Origin: Brugia malayi | Taxonomy: Eukaryota > Nematoda > Chromadorea > Rhabditida > Onchocercidae | Length of the DNA: 64,000 bases | Assembly (NCBI RefSeq): GCF_000002995.4 | Contig: NW_025062479.1 | Span: forward strand, 7,431,721-7,495,720 | Reading direction: 5' to 3' | Shown: in pieces, positions 26,973-39,938 of the stretch | Layout of the letters: every line of letters starts with the position of its first letter | Position numbering within the stretch: position 1 is the first letter of the stretch | Notes under the pieces: model-generated | What the model was told of the DNA's origin: nothing | The model's input: only the letters and a program-made list of their open reading frames with translations | Database searches by the model: none | Made by a program: the position numbers and the translations under genes

Positions 26973-27005
26973 GTCAATGACTGTCAGTTCCTGACAGTCA
27001 TTGAC
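26973..27005. repeat. Inverted repeat, 15-bp perfect arms, 3-base loop
   Basis: GTCAATGACTGTCAG at 26973-26987 is followed by TTC and then its exact reverse complement at 26991-27005. It is not followed by a T run that would suggest a simple terminator. Confidence 0.9.
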
Positions 27006-30000
27006 AGATGCTATAAAATTTTCAAATAGGTAAATAGGAATCCCTGGAATAAATTAAAAGTTAGATAAAGTAAAAGACACTCAATATGTTTTCACTTACT
27101 TATTGTTAAATATTGTTAAATTGCAATTTTGCAAAAACAGATTACTAGCAGAAAAGTATTCTTTTATGATTCCGCTTCCATCTTCAAAATTATTATTTGC
27201 AATAAAACAAAATTTTCTTCAAAGGAAACAAAGTCAAGCACGCTACATAAGAAAATATCGTCATAACGAAACATATGAATGCTGAAAAGATAAGGAAGAA
27301 AGCAGTCTACTAAAAGAAAAATTAGCCAAGAAATTTTTAGCAGCAACAGAAATTCAGCTAAGTTTCGAAATAACGAAAGCTTCAAAAATTTGGCTCAAAC
27401 ACACACTAAATTTTATGACGGTTGTATGAAAGAAAAATGATTCCCGACAATTTCAAAAAGTTAGGATTTTCCTCACAAGATTAAATGTAGGAAAGATTAA
27501 GCAGGTATGTTTAGCTGAAAATTTTCTGATGTGAGTAAAAATGCGTCAATAGTGTCCAAATTTCCAAATTTACTAAATGGCATTTGAAATTAGAGTTTTG
27601 AAGAATGTATTTTTATGTATTTCAGTATCAAGAAAAGTTTACCGAAAGCTGGGAGTCAAACAAATCAATAATTTCATTTTAGCTTCCGTGGGTGAAACTT
27701 TAATTCCAGAAGTTGTTTGCGAACCAAAATAATATAAGAAAATAAAAAATAAAAATAAAAGTTAAAATAAAACAGAAATAACAAACAGAGTTAAAAATTA
27801 AAATTTATAATTGATTATTCTGCGTCAGTAACAAAATAATTTAAAAAGCTGCCAGTGAACAAAAAATACACATTAAATAAGCTAAAAACAAGTAATAATA
27901 ACTCAGTATAACTAAAATCAAGCTGAAATTCAGTATCATAAAAAACAAATAATTCTAAATTCAGGCAATTAAGAGATGGCATAAGAACCGTTATTAATTA
28001 ATAGACGACAATGGGAAGTGTTTGGGGTGCACAATTAATCATAAAATGTGGACAAGAGGGGAAAGTACAGTAGTAGTAAAATACCTGAAGAAAAATAATT
28101 GCATAAAACAAACAAAAGTTTCGGTATTTATAACTTCTTGGTTATCAGAAAAATGAAAAGTATGGAAAAGCACTGGTAAGAAAAGATAAATAAACTTTTT
28201 AATAAATAAATTTCAAAAGCTTATTGAATTTTCTTGGCAATGAATAAAACGAAAAATTAAGGAGAAATAACGTTCATTCCGGATTAATATTATCACATAG
28301 CAACTTTTTGAATAGATTGAAAAACACTTGATTAAGGCATTAATGACTGATCAGTTTTATCGTGGCAGCAAGTGTTCAATATACTGAAAGTGTAAAAATG
28401 AGTTTAATAATCGTCTATCATTCCGAATCAATAATATCACAGACGATGATATAGGCTATGATATAGGAGCTATCTGGAAATACCACTAAATTGTGAAGAT
28501 AAATATACGTACTAACAAACAAGTTAAATGCATATCGTCGAAGCACGCTAAAGCTATCGAAAAATTCTTGCACCTAAAGTTTTCCAAATCCTTTGCTATG
28601 TAAGTATCAAATTCTTAACATTTGCGTTCTACGACAAAATTTTGCTGATGTTTTTCAGTTTTAAATTGCTTAATATTAAATAATTGAGATTTATTCATTC
28701 CATTGAACAATTAAATTAGTGCTTATTAAAAATTATTGCACAGTGTTTAAATTCATCTATACTGGATTATTATTATTTGCACTAGGATTTTATTTTTGAT
28801 GGATGTTAGAAAACTGTCCTTTCAATCCAACTACACCTTTTAATTGAAGCAATAGAAAGGCTGGGAGAATTCTACAAGCTGTTTGATCTCATCTGAAGAC
28901 AACAAATTCTACAATGTTCCTGAAGATCAAAGAATCTGTTTGAGGACAAAGTCTTGTAAATAGTATTATTCAGTGTTGCAGCAATTCACTGAACGGTTAC
29001 ATCTTTGACTCGGTTTCTATTTTATGTTGATGGGATGAATAATCTTTGGTTCCGCCCAGTGCCGTTTTCACACACTCCGTTGTCTCGGTTCTTTGTTGGA
29101 ATGGATGTTATATTTAACTATTATTGCAATTCTCTATTTAGAAAAGATTAGTCGTCAGTATAACATAAGTGATGCGAAGCAGTAGTTAACAGTTATATGT
29201 GGAATATAATGCTTTGCAAGAAAGGATTGAAAAGTCAAATGTTAAGGGCACTCATGTTAAATTTTATTTCGTGAAAGAAAACTTTCTAAATTTAATTTCA
29301 TGAAAAAAAGTTTTTTAATTTATTTTAAAACTAACTCACCATAAGAAAGAAGAATAGATTAGTAATTCCCCACGCTTTTCATTAGCATTGTAATTCAATT
29401 TATTGAACTCTAAAATATGATTATAGAGCTTGTATACATATATATTGTGTTGTTATCAGGCAATGTACATATAAGAATAGAAATGCTTATAAGTTACAGC
29501 TTATCACCAAGAGTGAACAACATCGAAGTACTGTGTGCTTGTGCTTCCGCTAGTTTCAAACAAAACAGTTTACAAGGTCATCTAACCTCTGTTATTAAGT
29601 AGGGCGGTTTGATAATGGTAGGATAAATTCATTTCTAAAACTGGTCATATTGAGATTATCAGTACAATTTCACTGCCAAAAAATAACTCTTATCTGCTTA
29701 ATCTGAAATTTCAAGTAAGTTGATTGTAAAAGTGGTAGCGCATAAAAAAGTGACTTATCGTTTAGGAAACAAAATTAATGGAGTTGAAGGATTCTTCTCA
29801 AGAAAATGTTATCGCAGATCCGTTATCATTCAATAAAAGATTTTAACTGTGAGTAATTTTTGTAGAATTAAACTAGATAGAATGAAGAAATTAAATGAAG
29901 TAACAGATTGCTTTTGGAATTTTTCAGTTAAAAGCGAAAATTTTACATCATTCAGGTTGCATTGAAACATGCTGTTTACAGTAAATCGAAGGCTCTATCG

Positions 30001-31827
30001 AGTACCTAAATTATTAATGTTTCTAAAAATTACTTAACTGGTATCAATTCATAGGGCAGTAAACAATAAATCCCCTATTTTGAAAAACTACAGGAAGATA
30101 TTAAACAGAAATAATTTTTAAATAACTGGAAGCTTTACTGACGGAAGCAAAATACCATCAAGGCAGAGCATACTTTCTTTACCAATTCATAACACAAATA
30201 AACTTGTTTATGCATATAAAATAATTTAGTTTTTTTACTAACATCATTGGAACGAAAGAATTATTTGCAGAATAAAATAAGATTATGCAATTGTTTTATA
30301 ATTTCAGCACAAAAACTGTTGCTTACCAACTTGAAATTATTGTAGAATGTCTTCACGAAAAAGAAATTATGAGAATGGTACTCTTGCAAGACAAGAGTGG
30401 TAAGAATTTCGAATTTGGAATATATATATAGCTGTCATAAGAATTTGCGAAATGAATCTACAGCTTCACAGAATAACAAAATTGTTGTCATTAAATGTTA
30501 CATAAATAGACTAAAGCTGGAGTATGCAATTGTTACTGTGTAATAATTATTGTCATTGTGCACTTTTCAGTCCGGCGCAATTTTTTTTCGAAATTTTTTA
30601 TAGAACTTTTGAAACTTTATTTGCAAAGTAGGACCATTTTGTCCTCCATTTGTAATAGGCTTATTACCTTTTAAAATAATAGCAAAACATAGCTAGGCAT
30701 TGTCCAACCGTCATCATTTTCTCCATCCAATACTAAACCAATGAAAGATCACTTCTATCACTAATTGCTTCATGAATTTTATTCAGTTGTTCAATTATTT
30801 TATGTCTGGCTACTTTCTTTAGATTTGAAATCTACTTAGCCATTTATAGGACATAAGGAGTACATTGAGGAAAACGATGAGACTGCAGAATGTGAGCTTG
30901 ATTGAATTGACAGAGTCTGTTAGAGAAAACCTGCGAAATGCAGTGGGTGATAATTTTAAATATATATTTGAAATAGCCTTTTTAGTAGCGAATTATTCGA
31001 TCCCATAATTTAGAAAGAAATGTAAATGACAGATAGAATGGAACAGAACTTTATTAATGCCAAAAATGTTGCATTAATGATAATTACAGTAACTTCATTA
31101 TTCTACCAATTAAATTCGCACAAAATTTACAAATGAATTTTTAATTTCTGTCCTTATATGTGAAGTTTTTTTTTTTGGAATATTTTATAGATTTTGTTTT
31201 TCTTTTTTCTGACTATTTTTTTGTTTCTGTCTATTCTTTCTTTTGTCGAGCTTAAATAAAATTCTGATATTTAGTAACATTTATTCAGAAATTCAGTAAT
31301 TGATTTCAGAAGGAATGATATATATACAAGTCAATTAATTTGAAGCTATTTAATCTTCAGTATTATCTACTGTTCCAATCAGCTCTATCGTTTTTTCTGA
31401 ATTTTATTTCTATAAAATTGTTGTATAAAACATTTTATTTTAAACAGTTTCATCGTCAGGCTTACAAAAATCATATATATTCGAGCCAGGTAATGTCTTC
31501 ATTACTATGTTAGTTATAATATTAGATTTTAACACATGAATAATTAAAAATGAAAACAACTTTGAAGTTGTTTAGCTTTAACATGGCATGGTGAGCTGTC
31601 GTGCAAATATGACTTTATTACAGCAGGTTGAAACTGTGCACTACGAAGTAGATAAAAACTAGGAAAAGATATTAATTTAAGCATTATTTTATAAGCAAAT
31701 GTTAGCTTACAAAAAGTCGTCTAACTTTTATTAAAAATTGAACTGCTACGCAAATACAAAACAAAAAGCTCGGGAAGACGGAAATATCTGTTTTAACTGT
31801 TTTTAGAAAGGAAGAAGGAAAGGGTCG

Positions 31828-32034
31828 ATGGAAGAAAGTTACGATTTTCAAAATCATCAGCACTGCAATCCCCTTTTGCGTGAGCATCAGATAGTTTGTA
31901 AAGGATTCACTGAAGCATTAAATTGGCCATTGCATGAATATGAATTTTTTTCCGTGAGCCTATTTTTCATCGTGCATCTCATTTTTTATCCTGACACTTT
32001 TCAAGGATACTGTAGTAAATATGAGATGTGTTAG
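31828..32034 (+). CDS. Weak candidate small ORF, 68 codons
   Basis: Starts ATG with MEESYDFQNHQHCNPLLREH and ends KYEMC. The first half has a balanced composition; the second is hydrophobic and AT-driven. No domain, and a minus-strand frame overlaps its start. A frame of this length is expected by chance many times in a window this AT-rich. Confidence 0.15.
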   Translation: MEESYDFQNHQHCNPLLREHQIVCKGFTEALNWPLHEYEFFSVSLFFIVHLIFYPDTFQGYCSKYEMC

Positions 32035-32444
32035 AATAATAGTGCTATTCCCTAACATGTCACCAGACCCATTTCCGACCCGAGCCTTTCATGTATTCCA
32101 GTTTTACAACACTAGAAATGTAAATTTCTGCTAAAAGTCTTATGAATTGATTATCTTTCTTTTTGTAATATTTGTTGTTCAACCAGCATCTTCGTTTTGA
32201 TTTTGCTTTCTCTTCTCATAAGCAAGTTTGAAAAAAATACAAAATTTTTAATTTCACTATAAGAAATTGTTCCTGAAAATTGTAACAATCGAATTTATTT
32301 TGGATAAATCATCCTTCGCATTGATTCTTGTTGATAGAACGTGGGAACACAATAGAACACAGATCAAAGTAGAATTTTCTTTTCCTTTAATCACAACTTA
32401 AAATAAGAAATAATTCACTCATTCAAACTGTTATTCGAAGCCAT

Positions 32445-32835
32445 TTGACTATAAATCCATCAAAGCAAATAAATGTGAGTAATAGTAAACGCATGGATAC
32501 CAATAATCAGCTCATGAACAGTACAATACATAACATGAATTGTGTACTGAAGCATGAATTATACAAACAGGATTATAAGGAATGGGATGTAATGGAAGAG
32601 AACAGGAAAACCAGACCGGAACATTCGACCACTAATAAAGATTGCTTCAACCAGCCAACCGCTAATTGACTTCCTTTAAAATACTCTTTCCTCTCCTAAC
32701 TATTTCTAGGTTGCATTAATAATCTCTCTGTCATTCTTTAGCCACCGAACGTCAGAAGACAGAAATCAGATGATTTCCACCTACCGTAACCTCTGGACTT
32801 CTGCAATCATTGCATTTCTGGACTGGCGAAGATAA
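32445..32835 (+). CDS. Candidate two-exon small protein, 89 aa
   Basis: Exon 1 at 32445-32588 starts with ATG (MTINPSKQINVSNS) and ends KQDYKEWD before GTAATG. Exon 2 at 32710-32835 follows acceptor CTATTTCTAG and reads VALIISLSFFSHRTSEDRNQ, ending AFLDWRR and a stop. Both ends are phase 0 and the intron would be 121 bases. The second exon lies in a GC-richer patch. There is no recognisable domain or signal peptide. If the first frame is not spliced it ends at 32669 after 74 codons. The donor is weak. Confidence 0.25.
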
Positions 32836-33408
32836 TTGATTTCATTTCCTTCTTTCCCAGCTGCGGTACTTCCAAGATAGTGCCAATAGTATCCTCTGCT
32901 TCTCTGACTTGTATATACGAGATGTACCTATAAATATACATGGCCGCTGAAATGTCGGACTGCTAAGGAGAAAGTGAACTAATTTTTTGGGAAACTATGT
33001 GCTGAAATTGTGATGCTTTTTATTTCACTGTAGTCAAAGGCAAATATATATATATATCACTCGGAAGGTGGACAAACACAGGTTAATATAAGTTGAAATC
33101 TAAATTAATATTAAAAAGAATAGGAAGCATCATCCTAGATGATTCCTAGCTTTGCATTGGACACTTGAAGCAAGACATCACATAGGCTTCTTTGTGCAAA
33201 ACGCTTCACCTTAATTAACTAAAGAAACAGAAAACGCTGTTTGATACCTTGTTCAGTTGTTCGGCTTTATTATGTTCCTGAATTTAAGTCATGAATTTTC
33301 ACGAAACGTTGTTGACAACTGGTGTATATTTTAAATTTGAATTAATAAGGTATTGAAAAAATTCAAAATGGATAATTACAGGTAATGAAAGATTGCAAGC
33401 TGATTAAG

Positions 33409-33690
33409 TGAAGCTCATTAAAGCATTGTTGAGGGAAGATATAAAAGTATATATGGAAAAAGGCAATTTGTTGAAGGATGATGATCGTTTCTGCACACAT
33501 CAGCATTGTTCGTGCTTACACGCTTCTGCGATCAAATATAATCCCGAAACGACAATTAATGCCTTACTCTGCCGATGAATGGTCCTTTTCAGTGTTGGAA
33601 CAATTCTATTTTGTTCTGCCCTGTTAGGGTTACCTTTCTGCATTCCGAGCTTTAACAAATCTATAAGTCCAGAAAATCATGGATGAAAAA
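33409..33690. other. Overlapping coding-like frames on opposite strands
   Basis: Plus strand: a frame of about 59 codons, with an ATG at about 33453 (MEKGNLLKDDDRFCTHQHCS), stopping near 33577. Minus strand: a frame of about 57 codons read downward from about 33690 (contains MQKGNPNRAEQNRIVPTLKR), followed lower down by an excellent acceptor (TTTCTGTTTCTTTAG, about 33222) and a short phase-0 frame (LIKVKRFAQRSLCDVLLQVS). I cannot choose between strands; either may be chance. Confidence 0.2.
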
Positions 33691-34396
33691 TTTTCCTTTT
33701 GTATCGCTCAGTTATTTAATGTCAAATACAATGAAGTAGGGAATGAATGTAATATTTAATGTGATCATATATTCAGCAAATATTTCATTAAAAAGTGGAT
33801 ATAGATTTTACTGAGTTTATACATGGCTTAAAAACATAAATACAAATATATAAGTACAAATAGAAATAAATATAAGTATACATGTGTGGCATTAAAAATC
33901 ATTTCGCTCAGCGTGAATAGTTTTCATGTCAGAAATATTCATGTTGACCTGTTCTTAACAAGAAAGTTATTTTAACTTTTTTCTGGAAAGTTTCTTGTGA
34001 ATCCAACTTATTTTTCATGAGCTCTCATAATACAAGAAAATAAAAATATTTTTGCAACAATCACAGGGAAAACTTTTTTGATCTTTTATAAGCAAGCAAG
34101 TCTACCACTCTTCCAATAACTATTTAATTATATTCAAAAGAGAACGATATTCTATTAATGTTTTAAAAAGTGTTTGCACAACTTAATCCAGCAACTGATG
34201 TAATGGTTTGAATTCATAATGAAAAATTTTGTTTTAGAAAAAGTTATGACGAACTTGGATTAGTTATTAAAATGAAGTCTTTTAACATCATATTTTTGTC
34301 AGCTGTTGTAGTATACAAAAGAGATATTCCTATGTATTACTGCTCATGAGTTCTTATAAGTGAACATCAAAAAATGACGGAATAAGTGACTTTTTT

Positions 34397-34591
34397 GTGA
34401 ATGAACGAAACGATCACTTTCCACATGAACGATTCAGGCGACGATCAGCAAAATCTTTTCTGGTCCCAGTGATCACATTCTGGATTTTATATACTGTTGC
34501 CTTCACTGTTTGTATACGTCCTGCACATGCTTTGCTGTCTGTGCAGTCAGTTCAACAAATTTCAACTGAAACTTCTGGAAAAAATTATTGA
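34397..34591 (+). CDS. Candidate small secreted or membrane-anchored peptide, 64 codons
   Basis: ATG followed by a basic stretch (RFRRRSAK), a hydrophobic core (FLVPVITFWILYTVAFTVCI) and a small-residue site (PAHA) before LLSVQSVQQISTET and a stop. This is the shape of a signal peptide or signal anchor. A GC-richer block with an ACGTCA core follows at 34610-34730. It could be a first exon. No homologue is recognised. Confidence 0.25.
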   Translation: MNERNDHFPHERFRRRSAKSFLVPVITFWILYTVAFTVCIRPAHALLSVQSVQQISTETSGKNY

Positions 34592-34731
34592 AAGTACTTA
34601 ACGATGTAGGTTCGTAGGCGGTAGTTCGGTATGTGATCGTATAATAACGACGTCACTTGTTGTCAAAGTCTTCTAAGTCTCCGCCCAGCAAAAGAGTGAG
34701 TATCAGGAGGAACGGGAGGTTGAGGAAATTG

Positions 34732-37700
34732 AAAAAGATTTGTTGTAAATTGAAATGTGTCTTAGTGGCAACTGTTTGTCTCTTTTGAATAACAGTATTC
34801 TTATTAGTATTATTGTTATGATTACTATTTGTACCAGCTTTTCGCTTCCACTCAAATATATCATCATAGATAGATGATATACAAGTACACAGAAGGAAGT
34901 AACGATAAAGTAAGGTGTACTGTGTCTTCTTTAAATCTTTCCACTTCTGTGTTGGAAACGTTCATCTATTTGTCACTCAAGTTTTATTACTATGTTTAAG
35001 GGCTCAAAAAATATCGTTACAAGTTTTTTTTTTTTCTAACTCGCTAAATAGGCGACTTAATGAAACTACAGACGATTAGCCGTGGTGCTAATGTAAGATC
35101 GGAAAGAAGTTTGCATCAAAACTAATGAAATGACTTGCTCTATTTATGCTACGAAAAGTTTTTTACAATTTTCAAGATAGCTTTTTAGTTCCTGAAAATT
35201 ATGTGAAACGCAGAAGAAGGAGAAGCGGTAATGTGTTACTGAGTGCGTTTACTAATACTAGGTAGCAATATTGTCAAGGATTTGTTGCGCTTGTATTGTT
35301 TAGCGTGAACAAGCATAAAACAGAGCTTTATGAAGAAGGCAACATTGACAGCAGCAAAATGTATTAGAACAATGCATTAGGTCTTCATGCTTGGCAAATC
35401 CTTTTTCATTCAATTTATTGCTGTAGCACCTTGAATGTAGAATTTGGAAAACAATAGTCCTCAGGCAGCTTGTTCTTTGATATGCTTCATTGCTTACAGA
35501 AATATGAACAGCAACAATAGTAACAGTGACAATGGTAGTACACTCTTTAATTAATATGAAAGATTCAACTTATATGGAATAAAAGTAGCATCAGCAATTA
35601 CAGAGTGGTAAATCGACTTTATTTATTTGATCGCTTTAATTCCGACGGCGTGTAGTGGCGTCGATCTCATTGATTTTAAACACCTAATTACTTTTTCTGA
35701 AACCATTAAATTGATCAAAAATTTAAATATTTTCAGGACATACTGTTGTTGCACATCACCTTCTAATTTACGCCAATTTACGCCATTTTTCTACAGATAG
35801 TTTAGTTTTCTGCAATATTGTAATGAACTGATTTGTTGTGTTGGTGGCAAAGCAGTGCAGTATAGTGCAGTGCGATCAACCGAAGGTAACTTTCATGAGA
35901 CCATTGACTTTGAATGAGCATTCAAGGCGGATTTTTAAAACTGTTGTTATGTGAGCATGTGGAGAGCAGTTGCATTAGCAGCAGTTGTTGATAAGCTTCA
36001 GTAACCGCTATGTATCAATATGATATTTTTGAGTGTTTAATTGTGTGCAAAAATGCGGTGCATCTCCGAAAAATTCTTTAAAAGTACTGTTTCTCCCTTA
36101 GATGTAAAAGTTATAACGTATAGCTTTTCACAGTAAAGCGCACAAACCATTTAAAAATTCAAACGTTTTAAGCGCATATCAGCTATTCCGAAAATTACTA
36201 ATTTTATGACGTCCAGAATTACACATTTTTTTATTCCTTGCAATTTAAATTGTTCACCCAACCTTTTTTTACATTCAGCGCATGGTCCTCTTACATTCCT
36301 ATATATGATCATCACCGCCATTCTTAATCGCACATATCTTCAAAGACATATCATAGTTAAATATTTTCATATAGCTAAATTCTATTTATCGCACGTTTAT
36401 TTCATTTAGCATTTTTCAAAGAATTCCTTAATACTTTATGTTCTCTTCTCTAAAGGATCCTCTAAGTCAGTACGTCATTCGTCTTCTGAATCAAATATTA
36501 CATTTTTGACTGAATATTTTGAAAATTTATAGCTCATATTTAATGAAGAGAATATGCTGAAAAATAAGTTTCTAGACCGAGGAATAGCATTGGTCTACTA
36601 GAATTAGTACCTGAATCGACAGAGTTGTTTAACTTTTTATTACCTTAAGCAAAATGATTTGCTTAACATATATTAAGCAATATTAATCACGTAATAATAA
36701 CCAATAACAAGCAAAATAATGCTGATAAAATAGTGTTCTGAAAACCACAGATTTGTGCAAAACATTAAAAATGTCATATATTAAAAATATATTATAATTG
36801 CTTTAGATCTATCTGCTGCCCAAAGTGTAAGCAATCAAAAAACATTTACTTTGGGACGAATCATAGCTTACTCTCTCTTTCTAGAATATCACTGAAAAAT
36901 CTCAAATATAGCTTCATTAATCAACTAAATAGGAATAGGAAACAAGATGTGATTTTGTCGTCTTTTCTGCATTAGCAAACTTTCCCTACCTGTAAAAAGA
37001 ACAATAAATATACATTTGGATTTCCGCTGTAGCTATTTTTACTGAAGTTAGAGTTCATAAGATAGGACAAATACTGCAGAACAACAAAAATATTTGTAGT
37101 CAGCATACTTCAAGAAATTATTTTATATTAAGTATGCAACATTTTCAGTAATTTTAAGTGTCGTCCATCCTGCAAATATCATATAGGTTGATAAAATACT
37201 TGCACGATTCATACTCCTGCTAATTCGTTTGGAAGACTGAATGATTATTGAGAACTTGTGATTTATATAAAGGAGGTATTCATTTTCAAAGACTCTTACA
37301 TACAATGAAAAAAGTAGTCATTGTAACATTATTAATCATTCATAACTTGCCAAATGAAATGAAAATGTTCCAATTTTGTATGGCATTATGGAAAAACTGT
37401 CAAAAAAAATTACTTGTTACAATCAATTATTAAATTTTCATTTGTATGCCATTTTTTATTTGTTCTCTTGCACGATATTTTTCTCACTAATCAAGAATAT
37501 TCAAGGAAAAATTAATTCTGATCTTCAGCAGACATAATTAAATTTGAATGATATCAGGAAGCTTTTCTCCATAACTTAAAAGTCTTACTAAATTGTAGTT
37601 ATTTTATTTTGCTATTGTAAGAAAGCAATATTTGGTGGCGATATTATTGGAACTCATAACTGTAGCATCAACCGAAAGACCCAATCACTTATATTTTATA

Positions 37701-39692
37701 TTTTCCCAACATATGTTATTTGTAAAAAGAGATTATTGACATTTCAGTGCGAGAATTTGTGGCACTCAAGCTTTGATCTGACTACACAAAATTTATTGTA
37801 AAACTTGAAAATTTTATCAATTCTCATTGTGTCGGAGGCTAAAACCTTACTGTCTGTCTGTTTCAAAACAATATTTCATCAAAATTAATTCTTCTTCCTC
37901 AAACTAAGTACTAAGTGTATGAAAGTTATGTGTACAAGTTTTTGAACTCTTTGCAAAGAAAAAAGTAAAATCGAACCAGAAGTCCAAGTAAACACATGTC
38001 TAAATTATTTTAGATGTCTGGATTGTAATATCGTCAAGAAATAAAAACTTTCGTCTGTATTAAGCACATTGAAATAATCATGAATCACAATGAATCTTTT
38101 TCTGAATGCTGGAAAATTAGTGTCTCATTATTATTTTACGCATAATCACTTGCCATTATGCTTTGGAAACTTAAGTATGTCAAATATGTCTTCCATAATA
38201 TTTACTGCTTGAGATAATAACTATATGCAATGAGAATTAAAAAAGTCTAGCTTTCGTCGTTTTTGCACTTAAAATAAACACGATCATTTTCACTCTCTTC
38301 GCTGTCCTCAATGAGGATCCCTTCAAATTAGGGCAACGAAGTTGTTTATGGTTCTGATGTAGTTGAATATGTTTTATTATCAAAACTTATCATTAATATC
38401 GCAAGTTCTGCTAAAGTGCGGGAAAATTTATGAAAGCCTCATTTTATACTCGGTATGTAGCTGTATATTTCAAAACTCGGTTTTCTTCTCTTCAGTAAGG
38501 AAGAAAATTACCAGATCAGGAAGTTAGTTGAGCAAAATGAACCCAATTAAATGAGGTGAGTCACGAAATGCAATAGGAAGAATTGCATTTTTGATTCCTT
38601 TATTTTTGAACACTCTTGATTTAGGAATAGAATAAAATAGTATTAGTACCAAAAAACAGTAAACCAAATTTTACTTGCAAAGTTGCGCACATCCTGATTA
38701 TAGTATTGCAAATGATTATTAGCACGTTGGTATTTAGAACAAACCCTAAATGTTACTTTTCCTTGTGTATTTTGAAATTGGCTTTTAAAAACTCTAAACA
38801 TCCATCATTTACGTTATTAAGTTATTTTTCGCAGTATTTCTTGGCTTTCTATTCATGCTAGAATATTAAAACATGCTTACCAGTATAAACTAGGGTGTAT
38901 CCCATTATTTGAAGCATTTAAATAAATATAACTTACGTCATTTGTGTCCTTTATATCAACTCGTGCTCCTGTCATTTACCTCAATATTTGCTTTAGAATG
39001 ATAAAATTCTATCTAGAAAAGCTCATTTAATAATCCATTTTATTAACATTTCTCATTTTTTTCCATTGTTTATTATTTTCCATGTAGAAACTCTGGTCCT
39101 TAAATTATTTTGTCACATTTTTACAAAATTTCAACTGAAATACCAAATGTTTAACGAGGTAAATTCTCTGGCTAAAACATTGGAATATCTTTATTCTTAA
39201 TTTAATTTAGAAAAATGTAAGCAATAAATTTCGTTGCACTTGTCGTTCTCTACTCACTACTTCGGATTTGAAAACTGCTTTGAAAGATTCTTGCAATTAC
39301 TGCAGTGTGTAAAGTGGTTAAGAGAAGAACTTGAAGTTCATGGCAGGTCTAAAAAATACAAGATGGGTCGTGTTAGATGACAGCAACTAACGGATTATCT
39401 CTTTTCAATAAGCATATTTGTAGGTTTTTAAAGATATGCGAAAAGATGTATGCGATTTTACTGTGGCATGCACTAATTGCCTGGCCAACTGCATGAACTG
39501 TATACTAAAAGGATGCGAGTGAGCAATTACTGAAAAGAATTCTTGAATTAGAGGTATGGCTAGTGAACCGGAACAATAACTAGCTTCAGTGGTAATACTG
39601 ACCTATTTCAGCTAGCGGATGTGCAGAGAAAATCGATCAGTATAACAACTGTTTTGTTAGAATAATTTGCATATTACTTCCTGGTAATAATA
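34732..39692. other. Gene-poor AT-rich stretch
   Basis: I see no gene, RNA or organised repeat that I can support. Open frames are short, overlapping and without domains. Confidence 0.5.
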
Positions 39693-39938
39693 CTAGTTGC
39701 AATGTTGGCTACTTCTCTTTCTCTCTGCCTCTTCTCCTTTTTCTACTTCTTCTTTATCTTCTTCACCTTCCAAAAGTTGAATCACTATTTTTTGTTTTTG
39801 GTGATTTCGTAGTGAAGGAGTCAGAACTATTTTTGATTTACATAGAGCGGCGCTGCATACTGCTTTGTTGCAGGTATTACTGCAGCTTGGAAGATTAACC
39901 AAGCTGTCAAATTGCTGTCTTCTCTACGACCATCATAT
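39693..39938 (-). CDS. Candidate C-terminal exon, cysteine-spaced and acidic
   Basis: On the minus strand a frame of about 79 codons opens after a TAG (possible acceptor TGGTCGTAG) and ends at 39693. It reads four spaced cysteines (LPSCSNTCNKAVCSAALCKS), then a charged tail (EGEEDKEEVEKGEEAERKR). The tail comes from a pyrimidine-rich tract on the plus strand, which by itself removes stops. No domain recognised. Confidence 0.2.
39713..39774 (+). repeat. Polypyrimidine tract (CTT/TCT-rich)
   Basis: About 60 bases of almost pure C and T in irregular TCT/CTT units. Confidence 0.7.

Larger units (their letters stand above)
22451..31827. other. Gene-poor AT-rich stretch
   Basis: No supported gene. 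It holds low-complexity A-rich repeats (22540-22632, 27730-27780), (TAA)n blocks near 23.2-23.5 kb and the two hairpins listed separately at 25.4 and 27.0 kb. Open frames are short and lack domains. Confidence 0.5.

Noticed and set aside
29000..29150. Plus-strand frame of about 58 codons containing NNLWFRPVPFSHTPLSRF
   Set aside because: No start, splice partner or domain; length not unusual for chance.
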